Assembly: GCF_015277775.1 (NCBI RefSeq)
Contig: NZ_CP063849.1
Coordinates: 2,170,001 to 2,234,000, forward strand
Length of the DNA: 64,000 nucleotides
Direction of reading: 5' to 3'
Source of the DNA: Paludibaculum fermentans
Lineage (GTDB): Bacteria > Acidobacteriota > Terriglobia > Bryobacterales > Bryobacteraceae
The translations under genes and the position numbers were made by a program. Of the stretch, positions 51,969 through 61,233 are shown one piece after another; position 1 is the first letter of the stretch, and the number at the start of each line of letters is the position of its first letter. The notes beneath the pieces are model-generated. The model made no database searches, had not been told where the DNA came from, and saw only the letters and a list, made by a program, of their open reading frames with translations.

Positions 51969-52319
51969 TTACTGTCTACGACCATGGCCGCCCTCTGAAA
52001 CTCTTCGATGGCCGCCCACACCGAGACCGATTCCCTGCCCCATTTGGGCGAGATCGACCATATTGTGCGCCAGGAAGACATACACAGGTTTCTCGCTGGG
52101 ATCTGCCTGCCACCAGCCTCTGAAGGCGCCAGGCCAACTCACCGTCCCCGGGCTGCCCCGCCGCATGAAGTCGGGTTGATCGCTCTCCGGTACCACCGAG
52201 ACGCCCAAACCGAATCCACGTCCCACGGCGAAGGGCCGCTGCCCGAGCAACCATGTGTTCTCGCGCTGGACCCCGGTCAGTTGGTTACTCATCATCATCG
52301 CAACCATCGAAGCCATCAC
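51969..52319 (-). pseudogene. C-terminal remnant of a serine hydrolase (beta-lactamase class C-like)
   Basis: About 90 residues resemble the end of serine beta-lactamase-family hydrolases: NQLTG, GRGFGLGVSVVPESD, GTVSWPGAFRGWWQADPSEK and YVFLAHNM. The catalytic SxxK and YxN parts are absent because the gene is cut near 52310. Near its end the frame should probably shift by one base (around 52040), since AAIEEFQRAAM appears in another frame. Not functional. Confidence 0.55.
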
Positions 52320-52356
52320 GGACCGCGCAGCCGCTGCAGTGGGCCGTCTGACAGGG

Positions 52357-52611
52357 ATGGCTTACACGCTGACTCACGAAGAGCTTCGAGCGAGAGTGGC
52401 TTCCGTCACGGCGGGAAGTTACGAGTTCGGCGAGCAATGGCTTCGGGAGGTCGTGAAAGCGGAAGAATTGCCGATGCCGGCCGGCCAGATGGTGCGCGGA
52501 CTGCACGCTCTTACAGAGGGATTGGTCTTTCAACGGCTATTGACGCCGGAACTGGCCCCCGACCAAGTTATCCGCGCTGCCTTTGGCGCGCTAGCGAAGA
52601 AGCAACGCTAA
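52357..52611 (+). pseudogene. C-terminal remnant of a TetR-family regulator (tentative)
   Basis: About 84 residues (THEELRARVASVTAGSYEF, PAGQMVRGLHALTEGLVFQR, LTPELAPDQVIRAAFGALA) resemble the ligand-binding C-terminal half of TetR/AcrR proteins. No HTH is found upstream; the sequence there is the serine-hydrolase remnant on the other strand. The two remnants abut near 52320, evidence of a deletion or rearrangement junction. Confidence 0.45.
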
Positions 52612-53099
52612 CAGCCTCTGGCCGAAGTCGCGCAGCGGGTGGGACTTCCGCCGCACACTGCCCAACCTGGCTTGCTGCAAGATGGCGCGCGAGGTTTGCG
52701 TCACAGCGTGCCGCTGGTTGGCATCGCCATGGCCGGGTTGCCCTTTGACGGGAAACGCCCTCGCGCGGAAGTGCTCCGCGATCTTCTTCTCGACTACCGG
52801 ACCAGCGGCCCGGAGAACGCGCTTCCGTGAACCGGCCGATTCCGTGCTCTCCTGGGCGCGTTTCAAAGGACGGTGCGCTCGATGCAGCCGGCAGGCCGTC
52901 CCGTCACCAGGTGCTCCACCACAGGTTACGGATGGGACGCGCGATCGCGCTGCGTCACGTTGCTTTTTGGCATATGCGTTGCATCGGCAGAAGTCGGTGA
53001 CGAGGGGGCATTGGCGCGGAGGAGGATCCGGAAGCAGGTTATTCACTCGTTATTGCCGGCGGATAGGCGCACCACCGTCCCCTTCCCTTGGTGGCCCGG
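52612..53099. other. Intergenic region, palindromic element
   Basis: No gene seen. At 52624-52650 lies GAAGTCGCGCAGCGGG followed by GGGACTTCCG, whose ends (GAAGTC/GACTTC) pair. It is a near copy of 49242-49267 inside the transketolase hairpin. Confidence 0.5.
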
Positions 53100-53630
53100 C
53101 TACACGTCGAAAACGCGTTCCGGATGTTGGCGCGCATACTGTATCCAGGCCTCGTAGATCAGGGACTCATCCCGGGCAAGATCGGCTATTGCCTCAGCCC
53201 GGGTGTCCAATTCTTTCCCGCGTTCCTGGAGTCCCGATTGATTGAGAATGTCGTATGGGTTGCCATCCGCCTCGGTGCAGTGTGACAGCAGAGGAATCAT
53301 CAGGTCCCTGGCTTCGGCAAAGCATCCTGCCAATTCGTGCAGTCCGAGTTCTCTAAGCCCCGCTTCCGTTGCCGCGACCAGGCCGGGTTCCCCGAAATTG
53401 CCAAAGTGCCACGTGATGCTGTCGAGAGCGAGACTGATATCGAGCCAGTGGGTCGCGGCCATAGCCCTGAGCCCGGGTGAAAGGTTCGCGATATTTGCCG
53501 CGAAGGCACCATCCTCGCCGTAGGGATCGCCGCTGGCACGCTCTGTCAATATGCGCTGTATCGCTTCCAAGAGATCAGCGTCGCTCAGTTCGAGCACTTG
53601 CCAAGTCCGCCGGCTGCTGTCTGCGTCCAT
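53100..53630 (-). CDS. DMP19/DUF4375-like protein (tentative)
   Basis: 176 residues, soluble, without signal peptide. The central part (LALDSITWHFGNFGEPGLVA, ATEAGLRELGLHELAGCFAE) and the C-terminal LDTRAEAIADLARDESLIYEAW resemble the DMP19-like domain, found in uncharacterised bacterial proteins and proposed as an immunity-type fold in some toxin systems. No toxin gene is adjacent here. The neighbourhood is gene-poor on both sides. The start at 53630 gives a natural N terminus. Family assignment is by eye and moderate. Confidence 0.6.
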   Translation of the reverse strand: MDADSSRRTWQVLELSDADLLEAIQRILTERASGDPYGEDGAFAANIANLSPGLRAMAATHWLDISLALDSITWHFGNFGEPGLVAATEAGLRELGLHELAGCFAEARDLMIPLLSHCTEADGNPYDILNQSGLQERGKELDTRAEAIADLARDESLIYEAWIQYARQHPERVFDV

Positions 53631-54345
53631 TCACGCATTTTATACAACTTGATGCGTACAGCCGGCCGGTGATTTCCCTCAATAGCACTGACGAGACTGT
53701 GGTCGAAGCTACGTCTTTGCCGGAGGCTTTGCCGCCGGAGAAGAGTCCCCCGGATTCTCGATCCTTGCCGCACTCGGAGAATGGCTACGATTGGGAATTG
53801 GCTAAGCAAACGTCCAGGTGTTTACATGCGGGTCTCACCCACCTACGACTCGAGGATCGGCCTCGGCAACCGTTGGCCCGGACGCTGGATGATTCTGCTC
53901 TCCAGCGCTGAGTCTCCAAGCACCCGGTGACCACGCATTTTCGGGAGAGGATCCTGGCGATTGCCTGCGTCCGGCGCCCCCCGCTCGGGGTCTCCCCAGG
54001 CGGCGAGCAACTCGCTCCGCTCCGGTTCGACGGGCAAACTAGAGCAGCCCCACTCACTCACCGTGCCGGGGATCCTCACAATGCCCAGCGCGGACTGGAT
54101 GCCGGCTCCACAGCCAATGCGGCTGGACCGGGCGGCTCGGGCTTCGCCTCTCTTCCGGCTTGACAGTCTGCCCGGCTGCATCCCAGAATTGATGTCTGGA
54201 GCACTTCAGGGTGCCGCCAACTCGCGGAAAGGGCTAAGCCCGCCTGAATCAAGTTCGAATGACGGAAGGAACGACTGTCCTTTCAGCCCGAAAATGCGAG
54301 TCATCGGGCGCAACCGGGCTCATTGCCCCATGAAAGGAGGTCGTC
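53631..54345. other. Intergenic region, no convincing gene
   Basis: About 715 nt with several short overlapping open frames that resemble nothing known. A strong AAAGGAGG ribosome site at 54335-54342 belongs to the ankyrin gene. The leader just before it could be a promoter region, but no boxes are clear. Confidence 0.5.
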
Positions 54346-56097
54346 ATGACCACTGTTCCCGCTCCCGGGCACCCCTCCATCGAGAACCTGAGGAAACAGG
54401 CCAAGACCTTGAAGAAGGCCTGGCAGGATCGCGAACCAACCGCCCTGCTCCGCATTCGCGCCGCGCATCCGCGCTTTGCCTCCGCTTCCGAAGCGGAGCT
54501 TGCCGCCGCGCCGCCCAAGCTCACTGATTGCCAACTCGTCATCGCGCGCGAGTCCGGCCATCCGAGCTGGCGCCACCTGCTCGTTTGGGCGCAGACCGCC
54601 AACCAGGATCTGGCCCACGAGTTCGTCAGCCTGGCCTGTCTCTGCTACGACGATCCACACTACGACCACCGCTCGTTACACGCCCGCGCGCATACGTTGC
54701 TGCGAAAGAATCCCTGGTTGGCGGAGGCGGACATCTGGGCCGCGACCTCGGCCGGCAATGCGGAGGCGGTGCGGTCCATGCTGGCCTCCTCGCCGGAGTT
54801 GGTGAACCAGCCGGGTCCTCACGGATGGGTACCGCTCATCTGCTGCTGCTACTCCCGCGTCAAGCCGTTGAGGCGGGCACACTCCACGCTGGAGGTGGCG
54901 CGTGTGCTGCTCGATCATGGAGCCGACCCCAACGCCTTCACCATGAAGGGCAACGCCGATGAGCGCCTGGACCAGACCGCGCGCCGCTTCACCGCGCTGA
55001 CCGGGCTGTTTGGCGGCGGCTCCACCGGACTGGAGAACCAGCCTCCGCACCCGCGCTGGCGCGATCTGGCGGAACTTCTCCTGCAACGCGGAGCCGATCC
55101 CGCCGACGAAGAAGCACTGGACCATGGCCACTTCGACAAGCGAGGGTGCCTGGAGCTTCTGCTGCGCCACGGGCTAACCGCCGAGGCTCCTATCCAGCGC
55201 TCAACTACCGCGCACCGGCTTGCCGCCGGCACCATTCTCGGGCGGGCCCTGTGCCTTGCCGCGCGTCTCGGGCAGTCCGATACAGTCGGCCTGCTTCTCG
55301 CGCACTCGGCCCGCGTTGATGAGGAATTCGAAGGACGGACCGCGTGGGCGCACGCGATGCAGCGGGGCCACATGGACATCGCCCGCACACTGGAAGCGGC
55401 TGGAGCCGTGCCGGCCGCCCTGGAGCCCGTCGAGCAATTCGTGGCACTCTGCATGGCCGGCGAGGCGGAGGGCGTGCGCGCCCTGATAGCCGCCCATCCG
55501 GGGCTCCTCGACCAGGCGCCCAAAAACATGGTCATGCGCGCCGTCAACTCGAAGCGCAAAGAGGCGGTGATTCTGGCGCTCGACCTCGGGTTCGATCCCA
55601 ACTGGCTGGAAGACAACGCCCCCCTGCACAGCGCCGCCTGGTCGGGCAATGAGGAGTTGGTGCGGACGCTGCTGGCGCGCGGCGCCTCGCTCACGCTGAG
55701 GGAACCCTGGTACGACGGAACGGCGATCGGCGGCGCGGAGTTCTTCGCGCACACGCGTCTGCGCGACAGGCTGCTGGACGAACCCGGCATCTGCCTGTTC
55801 GACGCGCTGGAGTTCGGCCGGCTCGACCGCGTGGCGGACATCCTAGCCCGCGATCCGAAGGCGCTCGACCACCCGTTCGCCCAATGCCTCTCGCGGCCTC
55901 CGAAGCCGGAAGACTGGGTCACGCCCCTGGGACGGATGGTGGAGCGTGGCAATACCGAGGCCGTCCGGGTCCTGTTGCTCCACGGTGCGAATCCGGCTGT
56001 GGGCCTTCCGGACGGCCGGCCCCTGCTGCAGGTAGCACGGGCCCAGCGCTTCCCGGCCATCGTGGAACTCCTGGAACAAGCCGGCGGATCCGAATAG
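54346..56097 (+). CDS. Ankyrin-repeat protein
   Basis: 583 residues from an ATG with a strong Shine-Dalgarno (AAAGGAGG). After an N-terminal helical part (HPSIENLRKQAKTLKKAW) come ankyrin repeats: DIWAATSAGNAEAVRSMLA, VARVLLDHGADPNAFTMKG, LAELLLQRGADPADEEAL, CLAARLGQSDTVGLLLAHSA, PLHSAAWSGNEELVRTLLAR and MVERGNTEAVRVLLLHGANP. No signal peptide is seen, so it is probably cytoplasmic and acts as a protein-binding scaffold. No enzymatic domain is visible. Neighbours give no clue to partners. Confidence 0.85.
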   Translation: MTTVPAPGHPSIENLRKQAKTLKKAWQDREPTALLRIRAAHPRFASASEAELAAAPPKLTDCQLVIARESGHPSWRHLLVWAQTANQDLAHEFVSLACLCYDDPHYDHRSLHARAHTLLRKNPWLAEADIWAATSAGNAEAVRSMLASSPELVNQPGPHGWVPLICCCYSRVKPLRRAHSTLEVARVLLDHGADPNAFTMKGNADERLDQTARRFTALTGLFGGGSTGLENQPPHPRWRDLAELLLQRGADPADEEALDHGHFDKRGCLELLLRHGLTAEAPIQRSTTAHRLAAGTILGRALCLAARLGQSDTVGLLLAHSARVDEEFEGRTAWAHAMQRGHMDIARTLEAAGAVPAALEPVEQFVALCMAGEAEGVRALIAAHPGLLDQAPKNMVMRAVNSKRKEAVILALDLGFDPNWLEDNAPLHSAAWSGNEELVRTLLARGASLTLREPWYDGTAIGGAEFFAHTRLRDRLLDEPGICLFDALEFGRLDRVADILARDPKALDHPFAQCLSRPPKPEDWVTPLGRMVERGNTEAVRVLLLHGANPAVGLPDGRPLLQVARAQRFPAIVELLEQAGGSE

Positions 56098-56329
56098 GCC
56101 TCCCGACTGGGTCAAGAGTGGTGCGCCTTCAGCCGCAGCCCGTAGCGGATCCTTCAGCGGCACCGTCAGCAGTTCGACCGGGTCGCCGATCTTCGCGCAG
56201 ACGGCGAGGAAGGCCGGCCTTCCGTCCGGGGACGGGATGGCCGCCTGATCGCGTGAACCCAGCTTCCACTCCACTTTCCCTTGCCGTCTTTCCCGGCCAG
56301 GAGCAGGCTTGGGGTGGCGCACAGTTTAC

Positions 56330-56358
56330 TTGACCAACTTGGAAGTCGTGAGTACGAT
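56330..56358 (+). promoter_or_regulatory. Candidate sigma-70 promoter of the padR gene
   Basis: TTGACC (56330-56335), a 17-nt spacer and TACGAT (56353-56358) sit 18 nt before the PadR start codon. Spacing is ideal, and the -35 has five of six consensus bases. The short leader also holds the ribosome site GGGAGAG. Confidence 0.6.
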
Positions 56359-56375
56359 ATGTGGGAGAGCAATAT

Positions 56376-56720
56376 ATGGCAACCAAATCAATTGACGCCG
56401 AGTGGAAGAAGGGGAGCGCGGAGTTGTTGATCCTTTCGTTGCTGGAGGGTATCCCGCGGCATGGTTACGAGATCAGCAAGCTGATTGAGCATCGCTCCGA
56501 GGGAGGCATCCGGTTCCATGCGGCGTCGTTGTACCCGTTGCTGTACCGGCTGGAGAAGCGTGGCTGGATTCAGGGGCGTTGGGTGGAGAAGAGCGGGCAG
56601 CGGCGGCGACGGTATTACCAACTGACGGCCACTGGCGTGAAAGTGCTGGCAGCGCAGCGCGAGGGATGGCAGGCGTTTGTAGCGGCGATTGGCCGGATCA
56701 CAGGAGTCGAAAATGCCTGA
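56376..56720 (+). CDS. PadR-family transcriptional regulator
   Basis: 114 residues from the ATG at 56376. Winged helix of the PadR type: ELLILSLLEGIPRHGYEISKL, then the recognition region FHAASLYPLLYRLEKRGWI and the wing RRRRYYQLTATG. PadR proteins repress small operons, often including their own gene. The stop overlaps the ADOP gene by 8 nt, the standard acidobacterial PadR-ADOP pair, so it probably controls the transporter. The effector is unknown. Confidence 0.92.
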   Translation: MATKSIDAEWKKGSAELLILSLLEGIPRHGYEISKLIEHRSEGGIRFHAASLYPLLYRLEKRGWIQGRWVEKSGQRRRRYYQLTATGVKVLAAQREGWQAFVAAIGRITGVENA

Positions 56721-59421
56721 CTGGCAACAACTGATTCGTGAGCAACTGGCGAGCCTCCACCTGCAGCCGGAGCGTGAGGCGGAGATTGTCGAGGAGTTTG
56801 CGCAGCATGCCGAGGATCGTTACCAGGAACTGCGCAGCGGCGGGCAAGAGGAAGCCGAGGCGGTGCGGATCACGCTGGAAGAGCTGAGCGACCGGGAGAC
56901 GCTGACGAGCGGACTGCATGGCGTGGAGCGGCGGGAAGCGCGCGACCGGGTGCTGCCGGGGAGCGGTTTGTGGAGGGACGTGCGATATGGATTCCGCAGC
57001 CTGCGCAACAGCCTGGGATTCAGCCTGGTCGTCATTGCGGTGCTGGGCATCGGCATTGGCTCGAATGTAGCGATGTTCACGGTGGTGGATGCGGCATTCC
57101 TGCGGCCGCTGCGGCTGCCCGAACCGGAGCGGCTGGTGCAACTCCAGGAGACGCCCCCCAGTGGCGGCAGCATGCCCGTCTCGTATCCGAATTTCGTCGA
57201 CTGGCAGAGGCTGAGCCAGTCGTTCGAGTCGATAGCGATTGGCGGCTCATTTGAGGAGACGCTGCGGCAAAGCGGCGGCTACGAGCGGATTCGTGTCGGG
57301 TATGTGTCGGCGGACTTTCACAAGACGTACGGTGTCCCGCCAGCGATCGGCCGCGGCTTCGCGGAGAGTGACGACCGGGCGGGCGCCGAGCCCGTCGCGA
57401 TTCTGTCCTACCGGTTCTGGCAATCGCACTTTGCCGGTGATCCGGGCGTCACCGGGCGCACGCTCCAGATCGATGACCAGATGTGGACGATTGTGGGGGT
57501 AGCCGGCTCATTTCAATGGCACCGCGGCGGGGATGTGTTTGTGCCCATCGCGTTCGGCCAGAGCAAGTATGGGCTGAGCATGCGGGAGAATCACAGTTCC
57601 ACCGGTGTGATTGCGCGGCTAAAGCCCGGGGTGAGCGTGGTGCAGGCGCGGACCGAGATGCAGCAGATCGCCGCACAGTTGGCGAAGCAGTATCCAGGCG
57701 CCAACGGGGGCAACAGCGCCAGCGTGGTTCCGCTGCGGGAGTTCATGAGCGGCGGCATCCGGCAGCCGGCGTTGCTGATGTTCGGAGCGGTGGGCTTGCT
57801 GCTGTTGATTGCCTGCGCGAATGTGGCGGGCTTGCTGCTGGCGCGCGCCGCGGTGCGTCAGCGGGAGATCGCGATCCGGACCGCACTGGGCGCGAGCCGT
57901 CTGGAACTGGTGAGGCAGCTTCTCACGGAGAGCCTGTTGCTGGCGCTTGGTAGCGCGTTGACGGGGCTGGTGGTGGCGCGATTGAGCTTCGAGTGGCTGT
58001 TGACGGTGTTTCCGGCGGCGGAGAGCCTGGGCGGAATCGGGTTGGATCTGCGCGTGCTGGCGTTCTCAGTGGCTGCGGCGGGCCTGACGGCGGTGCTCTT
58101 CGGGTTGGCTCCGGCGATCCAATCGACGCGACTGAATGTGGCGCAGGCGATTCGGACAGGCGGCCGGGCGTCGCGCGGCAGTTCCGTGCGGGGGCGCACG
58201 CGGAAGCTGCTGGTGGTGGGCCAGGTGGCGATGGCGGTGGTGCTCTCGATTGGCGCGGGCCTGCTGGTGCGCAGCCTGATGGCGGCGTTCCAGACGGATC
58301 CGGGGTTCCGGCCAGAACATGTAGTGGCGGTGCCGATCCAGCCGCCCGACCGGAAAACGGCGGACCTGTCGGACAATGCCCGGCTGCTGCGCGAGGTGAC
58401 GGACCGGCTGGCGGCGACACCCGGGGTGCTGGCGGTGGGCGCGATTGATCAGATGCCGTTCAAGAATGTGGATTCCTACGGTGACTTCTACCGGGATGAC
58501 CGTCCGGTGCCCGCTCCGGCGGCGATCCCGAATGCGATGAAGGCGTCGGCGACGTCCGGGTACTTTGCGGCCATGGGGATTCCGCTGCTGAAGGGGCGGC
58601 TGTTTGTTCCGGCGGACGGATACCTGCCGTCCCTGCCGCGCGACCTATCCCGGGTTCTGGCGTATCTGCGGACCGTGGAGATGGCGGCGGTGATCAACCA
58701 GACGATGGCGAGCCGCTACTGGCCGGGCGAGGACCCGATCGGCAAGACTTTCCGATTCGGGCCGCCGTCGATGAAGGGGCCGCGGGTGAGGATCATTGGC
58801 GTGGTTGGCGATTCGCGGCAGCACGGGTTGGACCAGCCGATTGAGCCGCAGTACTATTTCTCGGCGAACCTGTTCCCGATTCTGAGCGCCACGATTGTCG
58901 TACGGACCTCGCGGGAGCCGGCCGAGATCGGGTCGCTGATCCGGACGATCGTGAACGAGAACCAGCCGGAAGCGATGGTCACGCAGGTGGAGACGCTGGA
59001 GACCATGATGGATCGAAGCCTGGCGGGGCGGCGAAACAATGTGCTGTTGTTGGGCCTGTTTTCGGCGATTGCGCTGCTGCTGGCGGCGTTCGGGTTGTAC
59101 GCGACGATGGCCTATACCGTGGCCCAGCGGACGCAGGAGATGGGTTTGCGGATGGCGCTGGGCGCGGCGGCGGCGGATGTACGCGGCTTAGTCGTGCGGG
59201 AGGGTTTGGTGCTGGCGGGCGCAGGTGTGGCGGTTGGCCTGTTGGCGGCCGTGGTGGGCGCGCGTGTGCTGGCCAGCATGCTGTATGGAGTGGCGGCGAC
59301 GGATGCGACGACCTATGCGGGCGCGGCAAGCCTGATGGTGGCGATTACCTTGGCTGCGAGTTATGTGCCGGCCTGGCGAGCGAGCCGGGTGGATCCGATG
59401 ACGGCGTTGCGGAGCGAGTAA
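56713..59421 (+). CDS. ADOP-type ABC transporter permease (MacB/FtsX-like)
   Basis: 902 residues from the ATG at 56713 (CAGGAG upstream). An N-terminal cytoplasmic helical part (about 1-85) carries a PadR-linked, DUF-like region. Then come a first transmembrane helix (GFSLVVIAVLGIGIGSNVAMF) and a MacB-like periplasmic domain. A first FtsX core (LLMFGAVGLLLLIACANVAGL, FRIALGASRLELVRQ-like RTALGASRLELV), a second periplasmic domain and a final FtsX core (LRMALGAAAADVRGL) complete the duplicated architecture. No ATPase gene is adjacent, as usual for acidobacterial duplicated orphan permeases. Role in envelope stress or export is inferred. Confidence 0.92.
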   Translation: MPDWQQLIREQLASLHLQPEREAEIVEEFAQHAEDRYQELRSGGQEEAEAVRITLEELSDRETLTSGLHGVERREARDRVLPGSGLWRDVRYGFRSLRNSLGFSLVVIAVLGIGIGSNVAMFTVVDAAFLRPLRLPEPERLVQLQETPPSGGSMPVSYPNFVDWQRLSQSFESIAIGGSFEETLRQSGGYERIRVGYVSADFHKTYGVPPAIGRGFAESDDRAGAEPVAILSYRFWQSHFAGDPGVTGRTLQIDDQMWTIVGVAGSFQWHRGGDVFVPIAFGQSKYGLSMRENHSSTGVIARLKPGVSVVQARTEMQQIAAQLAKQYPGANGGNSASVVPLREFMSGGIRQPALLMFGAVGLLLLIACANVAGLLLARAAVRQREIAIRTALGASRLELVRQLLTESLLLALGSALTGLVVARLSFEWLLTVFPAAESLGGIGLDLRVLAFSVAAAGLTAVLFGLAPAIQSTRLNVAQAIRTGGRASRGSSVRGRTRKLLVVGQVAMAVVLSIGAGLLVRSLMAAFQTDPGFRPEHVVAVPIQPPDRKTADLSDNARLLREVTDRLAATPGVLAVGAIDQMPFKNVDSYGDFYRDDRPVPAPAAIPNAMKASATSGYFAAMGIPLLKGRLFVPADGYLPSLPRDLSRVLAYLRTVEMAAVINQTMASRYWPGEDPIGKTFRFGPPSMKGPRVRIIGVVGDSRQHGLDQPIEPQYYFSANLFPILSATIVVRTSREPAEIGSLIRTIVNENQPEAMVTQVETLETMMDRSLAGRRNNVLLLGLFSAIALLLAAFGLYATMAYTVAQRTQEMGLRMALGAAAADVRGLVVREGLVLAGAGVAVGLLAAVVGARVLASMLYGVAATDATTYAGAASLMVAITLAASYVPAWRASRVDPMTALRSE

Positions 59422-59523
59422 GGTACGTTTGACGGAGACCTCGATCGGCCAGGCGATCGCCAGATGGTCGCTTTAGCTGCGCGAGGTCCCCGCCTTTCGA
59501 TCATGCCGCCAGCGGTGATTTCC

Positions 59524-60984
59524 TCAGAAGTCGCCGCGCGCTTTGCCGCCCGCTGGGATGGAGGTGATGGCCGTCCCGTTGAAGCGGAGTCCCAGCACGC
59601 TGACGCTACCCGTGAAGTTGGTTGGTTTGGTCACCGCGAACTGGACGGTGCCCCGATTGCCTGCGAACTGCTCGAGGCCGGGCAGCGATCGCAGGGTGGT
59701 GGCCAGTTTTCCGAAGGGTGGCAGGTCAACCGAAGCGGTGCCGATCACCTTCCCGTTTTCGTCGGTCGCCGTGATACCGACTGTCGTCGCTACCGGACTG
59801 GGATTCAAAATGGCGGCGGCTGAGATAAGGCTGTTCCTGTCGTCATAGACCAGCATCTGGAACTGGCCGCCGACACCCGCGAATTGCACCACCGCCTCCT
59901 GATCGGGCGCGCCGGGCGTACTCTGCCGGAACACGCCGTACCCTGTAATGCCCACCGGCAAATAGGCCGTTACGTAGCCTTGCACCAGGGATCCCACATT
60001 GGGAGCCTCAATGACCGCGGAAGCGCCTGGCTCCAGGTGGATCGCCTGGGAACTGCCTCCAATCGACGGCACGGTCATCGGTTTGCCGTCGTCGCCAGTG
60101 AAGCTCACAGGAATTGTCAACGCCGCGGTGCTGGTATTGGAGAAGTAGAGCGCCGAAGCCCAGCCGCCGCCAAAGGCGAACTGACCCAGGATTCTCCTGA
60201 GCCCTGGCGCGCCCAGCATCAGTTGCAGGTTCTGTTCCGGCGTGAGCACCGTGCTGAAGACCGCAACCTCGTTTACATTGCCTTCAAAGGCATCGTCGCC
60301 GTTCGCGGCGCCTCCGATCGTGAAAGGCGCCGAGCTTTGGATGGGGCCGGCGCTGATGTTATCGACGACCGTGGTCATGGCAAGCGGCACGCCGTCGGAA
60401 TAGAGCCGAACGCCACTCGCCTTGCCGCTGCCGTCGTAGGTCGCCGCCACCAGATGCCAGCCTCCGTCGTTGACCGAGATCGTGCTTTCCACGCTCAGTG
60501 TGAGGTTGTCGCCCGAGACGAAGACCAGGGCCAGCCTGCCGCCTGCCTGTGGAGCCCCCAGGCTGCCGTTGTCCACGAGGAGGCCCCAGCCCGTGGCCGC
60601 CTGCGGGTCGAACTTGGCGGCCACAATCATGTCTCCAGGCGTTTGCCGAATTGTCCTGATCCAGGCCAGGATCGTCATCGGGTGGAGCGCGTCGAGATTC
60701 AGGGCGGAACTGGAGGGCGCTGGTATCGTCACGAAGGATGGGCCGGAACTGTCGAACACCGCGGCGGGCGCGGCTCCGCTCCCTAGCGGCCCCACTGCGC
60801 CAGTGAAGGTCAGGTTGCTGCCTGGGGAGCCCGCGGCGCCATGGCCCGAGGCATCGTTGGCGTTGCCGTGCAACGGCCAGTAGCCGATTGGCTTCATCGC
60901 CAGCAGGTCAGTTGAAAACTGAGTTTGAGCGGCCAATAGCGGCGCCACCGAGAGCGCCAGAACCAACTGCGCAAAACGCATCAT
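59524..60984 (-). CDS. Secreted LamG-domain protein
   Basis: 486 residues with a signal peptide (AQLVLALSVAPLLAAQ). A concanavalin/LamG fold covers about 30-225: PIGYWPLHGNANDASGHGAA at its start, TILAWIRTI, WHLVAATYDGSG and FEGNVNEVAVFSTVLTPEQ. The remaining about 240 residues form beta-rich repeats often seen in acidobacterial surface proteins (ALYFSNTSTAALTIPVSFTG, VQFAGVGGQFQMLVYDDR). It probably binds carbohydrate or matrix at the cell exterior. The gene is convergent with the ADOP permease. Confidence 0.8.
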   Translation of the reverse strand: MMRFAQLVLALSVAPLLAAQTQFSTDLLAMKPIGYWPLHGNANDASGHGAAGSPGSNLTFTGAVGPLGSGAAPAAVFDSSGPSFVTIPAPSSSALNLDALHPMTILAWIRTIRQTPGDMIVAAKFDPQAATGWGLLVDNGSLGAPQAGGRLALVFVSGDNLTLSVESTISVNDGGWHLVAATYDGSGKASGVRLYSDGVPLAMTTVVDNISAGPIQSSAPFTIGGAANGDDAFEGNVNEVAVFSTVLTPEQNLQLMLGAPGLRRILGQFAFGGGWASALYFSNTSTAALTIPVSFTGDDGKPMTVPSIGGSSQAIHLEPGASAVIEAPNVGSLVQGYVTAYLPVGITGYGVFRQSTPGAPDQEAVVQFAGVGGQFQMLVYDDRNSLISAAAILNPSPVATTVGITATDENGKVIGTASVDLPPFGKLATTLRSLPGLEQFAGNRGTVQFAVTKPTNFTGSVSVLGLRFNGTAITSIPAGGKARGDF

Positions 60985-61233
60985 GAACCCCTCCTGCCTC
61001 GTGGATGACGTTGACCGTGGCTCCAGTCCTCATATGAGGCGAATTCAGGACCGGTCCCAACGGCTGCGACTCTCACCTCTTGAGGCAGCCGGCAGCAGGT
61101 GTGCCCGCCATGCCGGCCGCTGAGAGTGCAGCCCCCGGAGGACCTAAGTATACTGGGCAAAGATCCGACTGGTCCCCTGGATTCCTCCTGAAATTATTCT
61201 GAAGAAACTCTCGTCCGCGCGGATGTGCTTGAT

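Noticed and set aside
56098-56375. Possible beta-propeller (WD40/PD40) fragment on the minus strand.
   Set aside because: A short stretch with AAIPSPDGRPAFLAV is suggestive, but too short and without a start or context to support a call.
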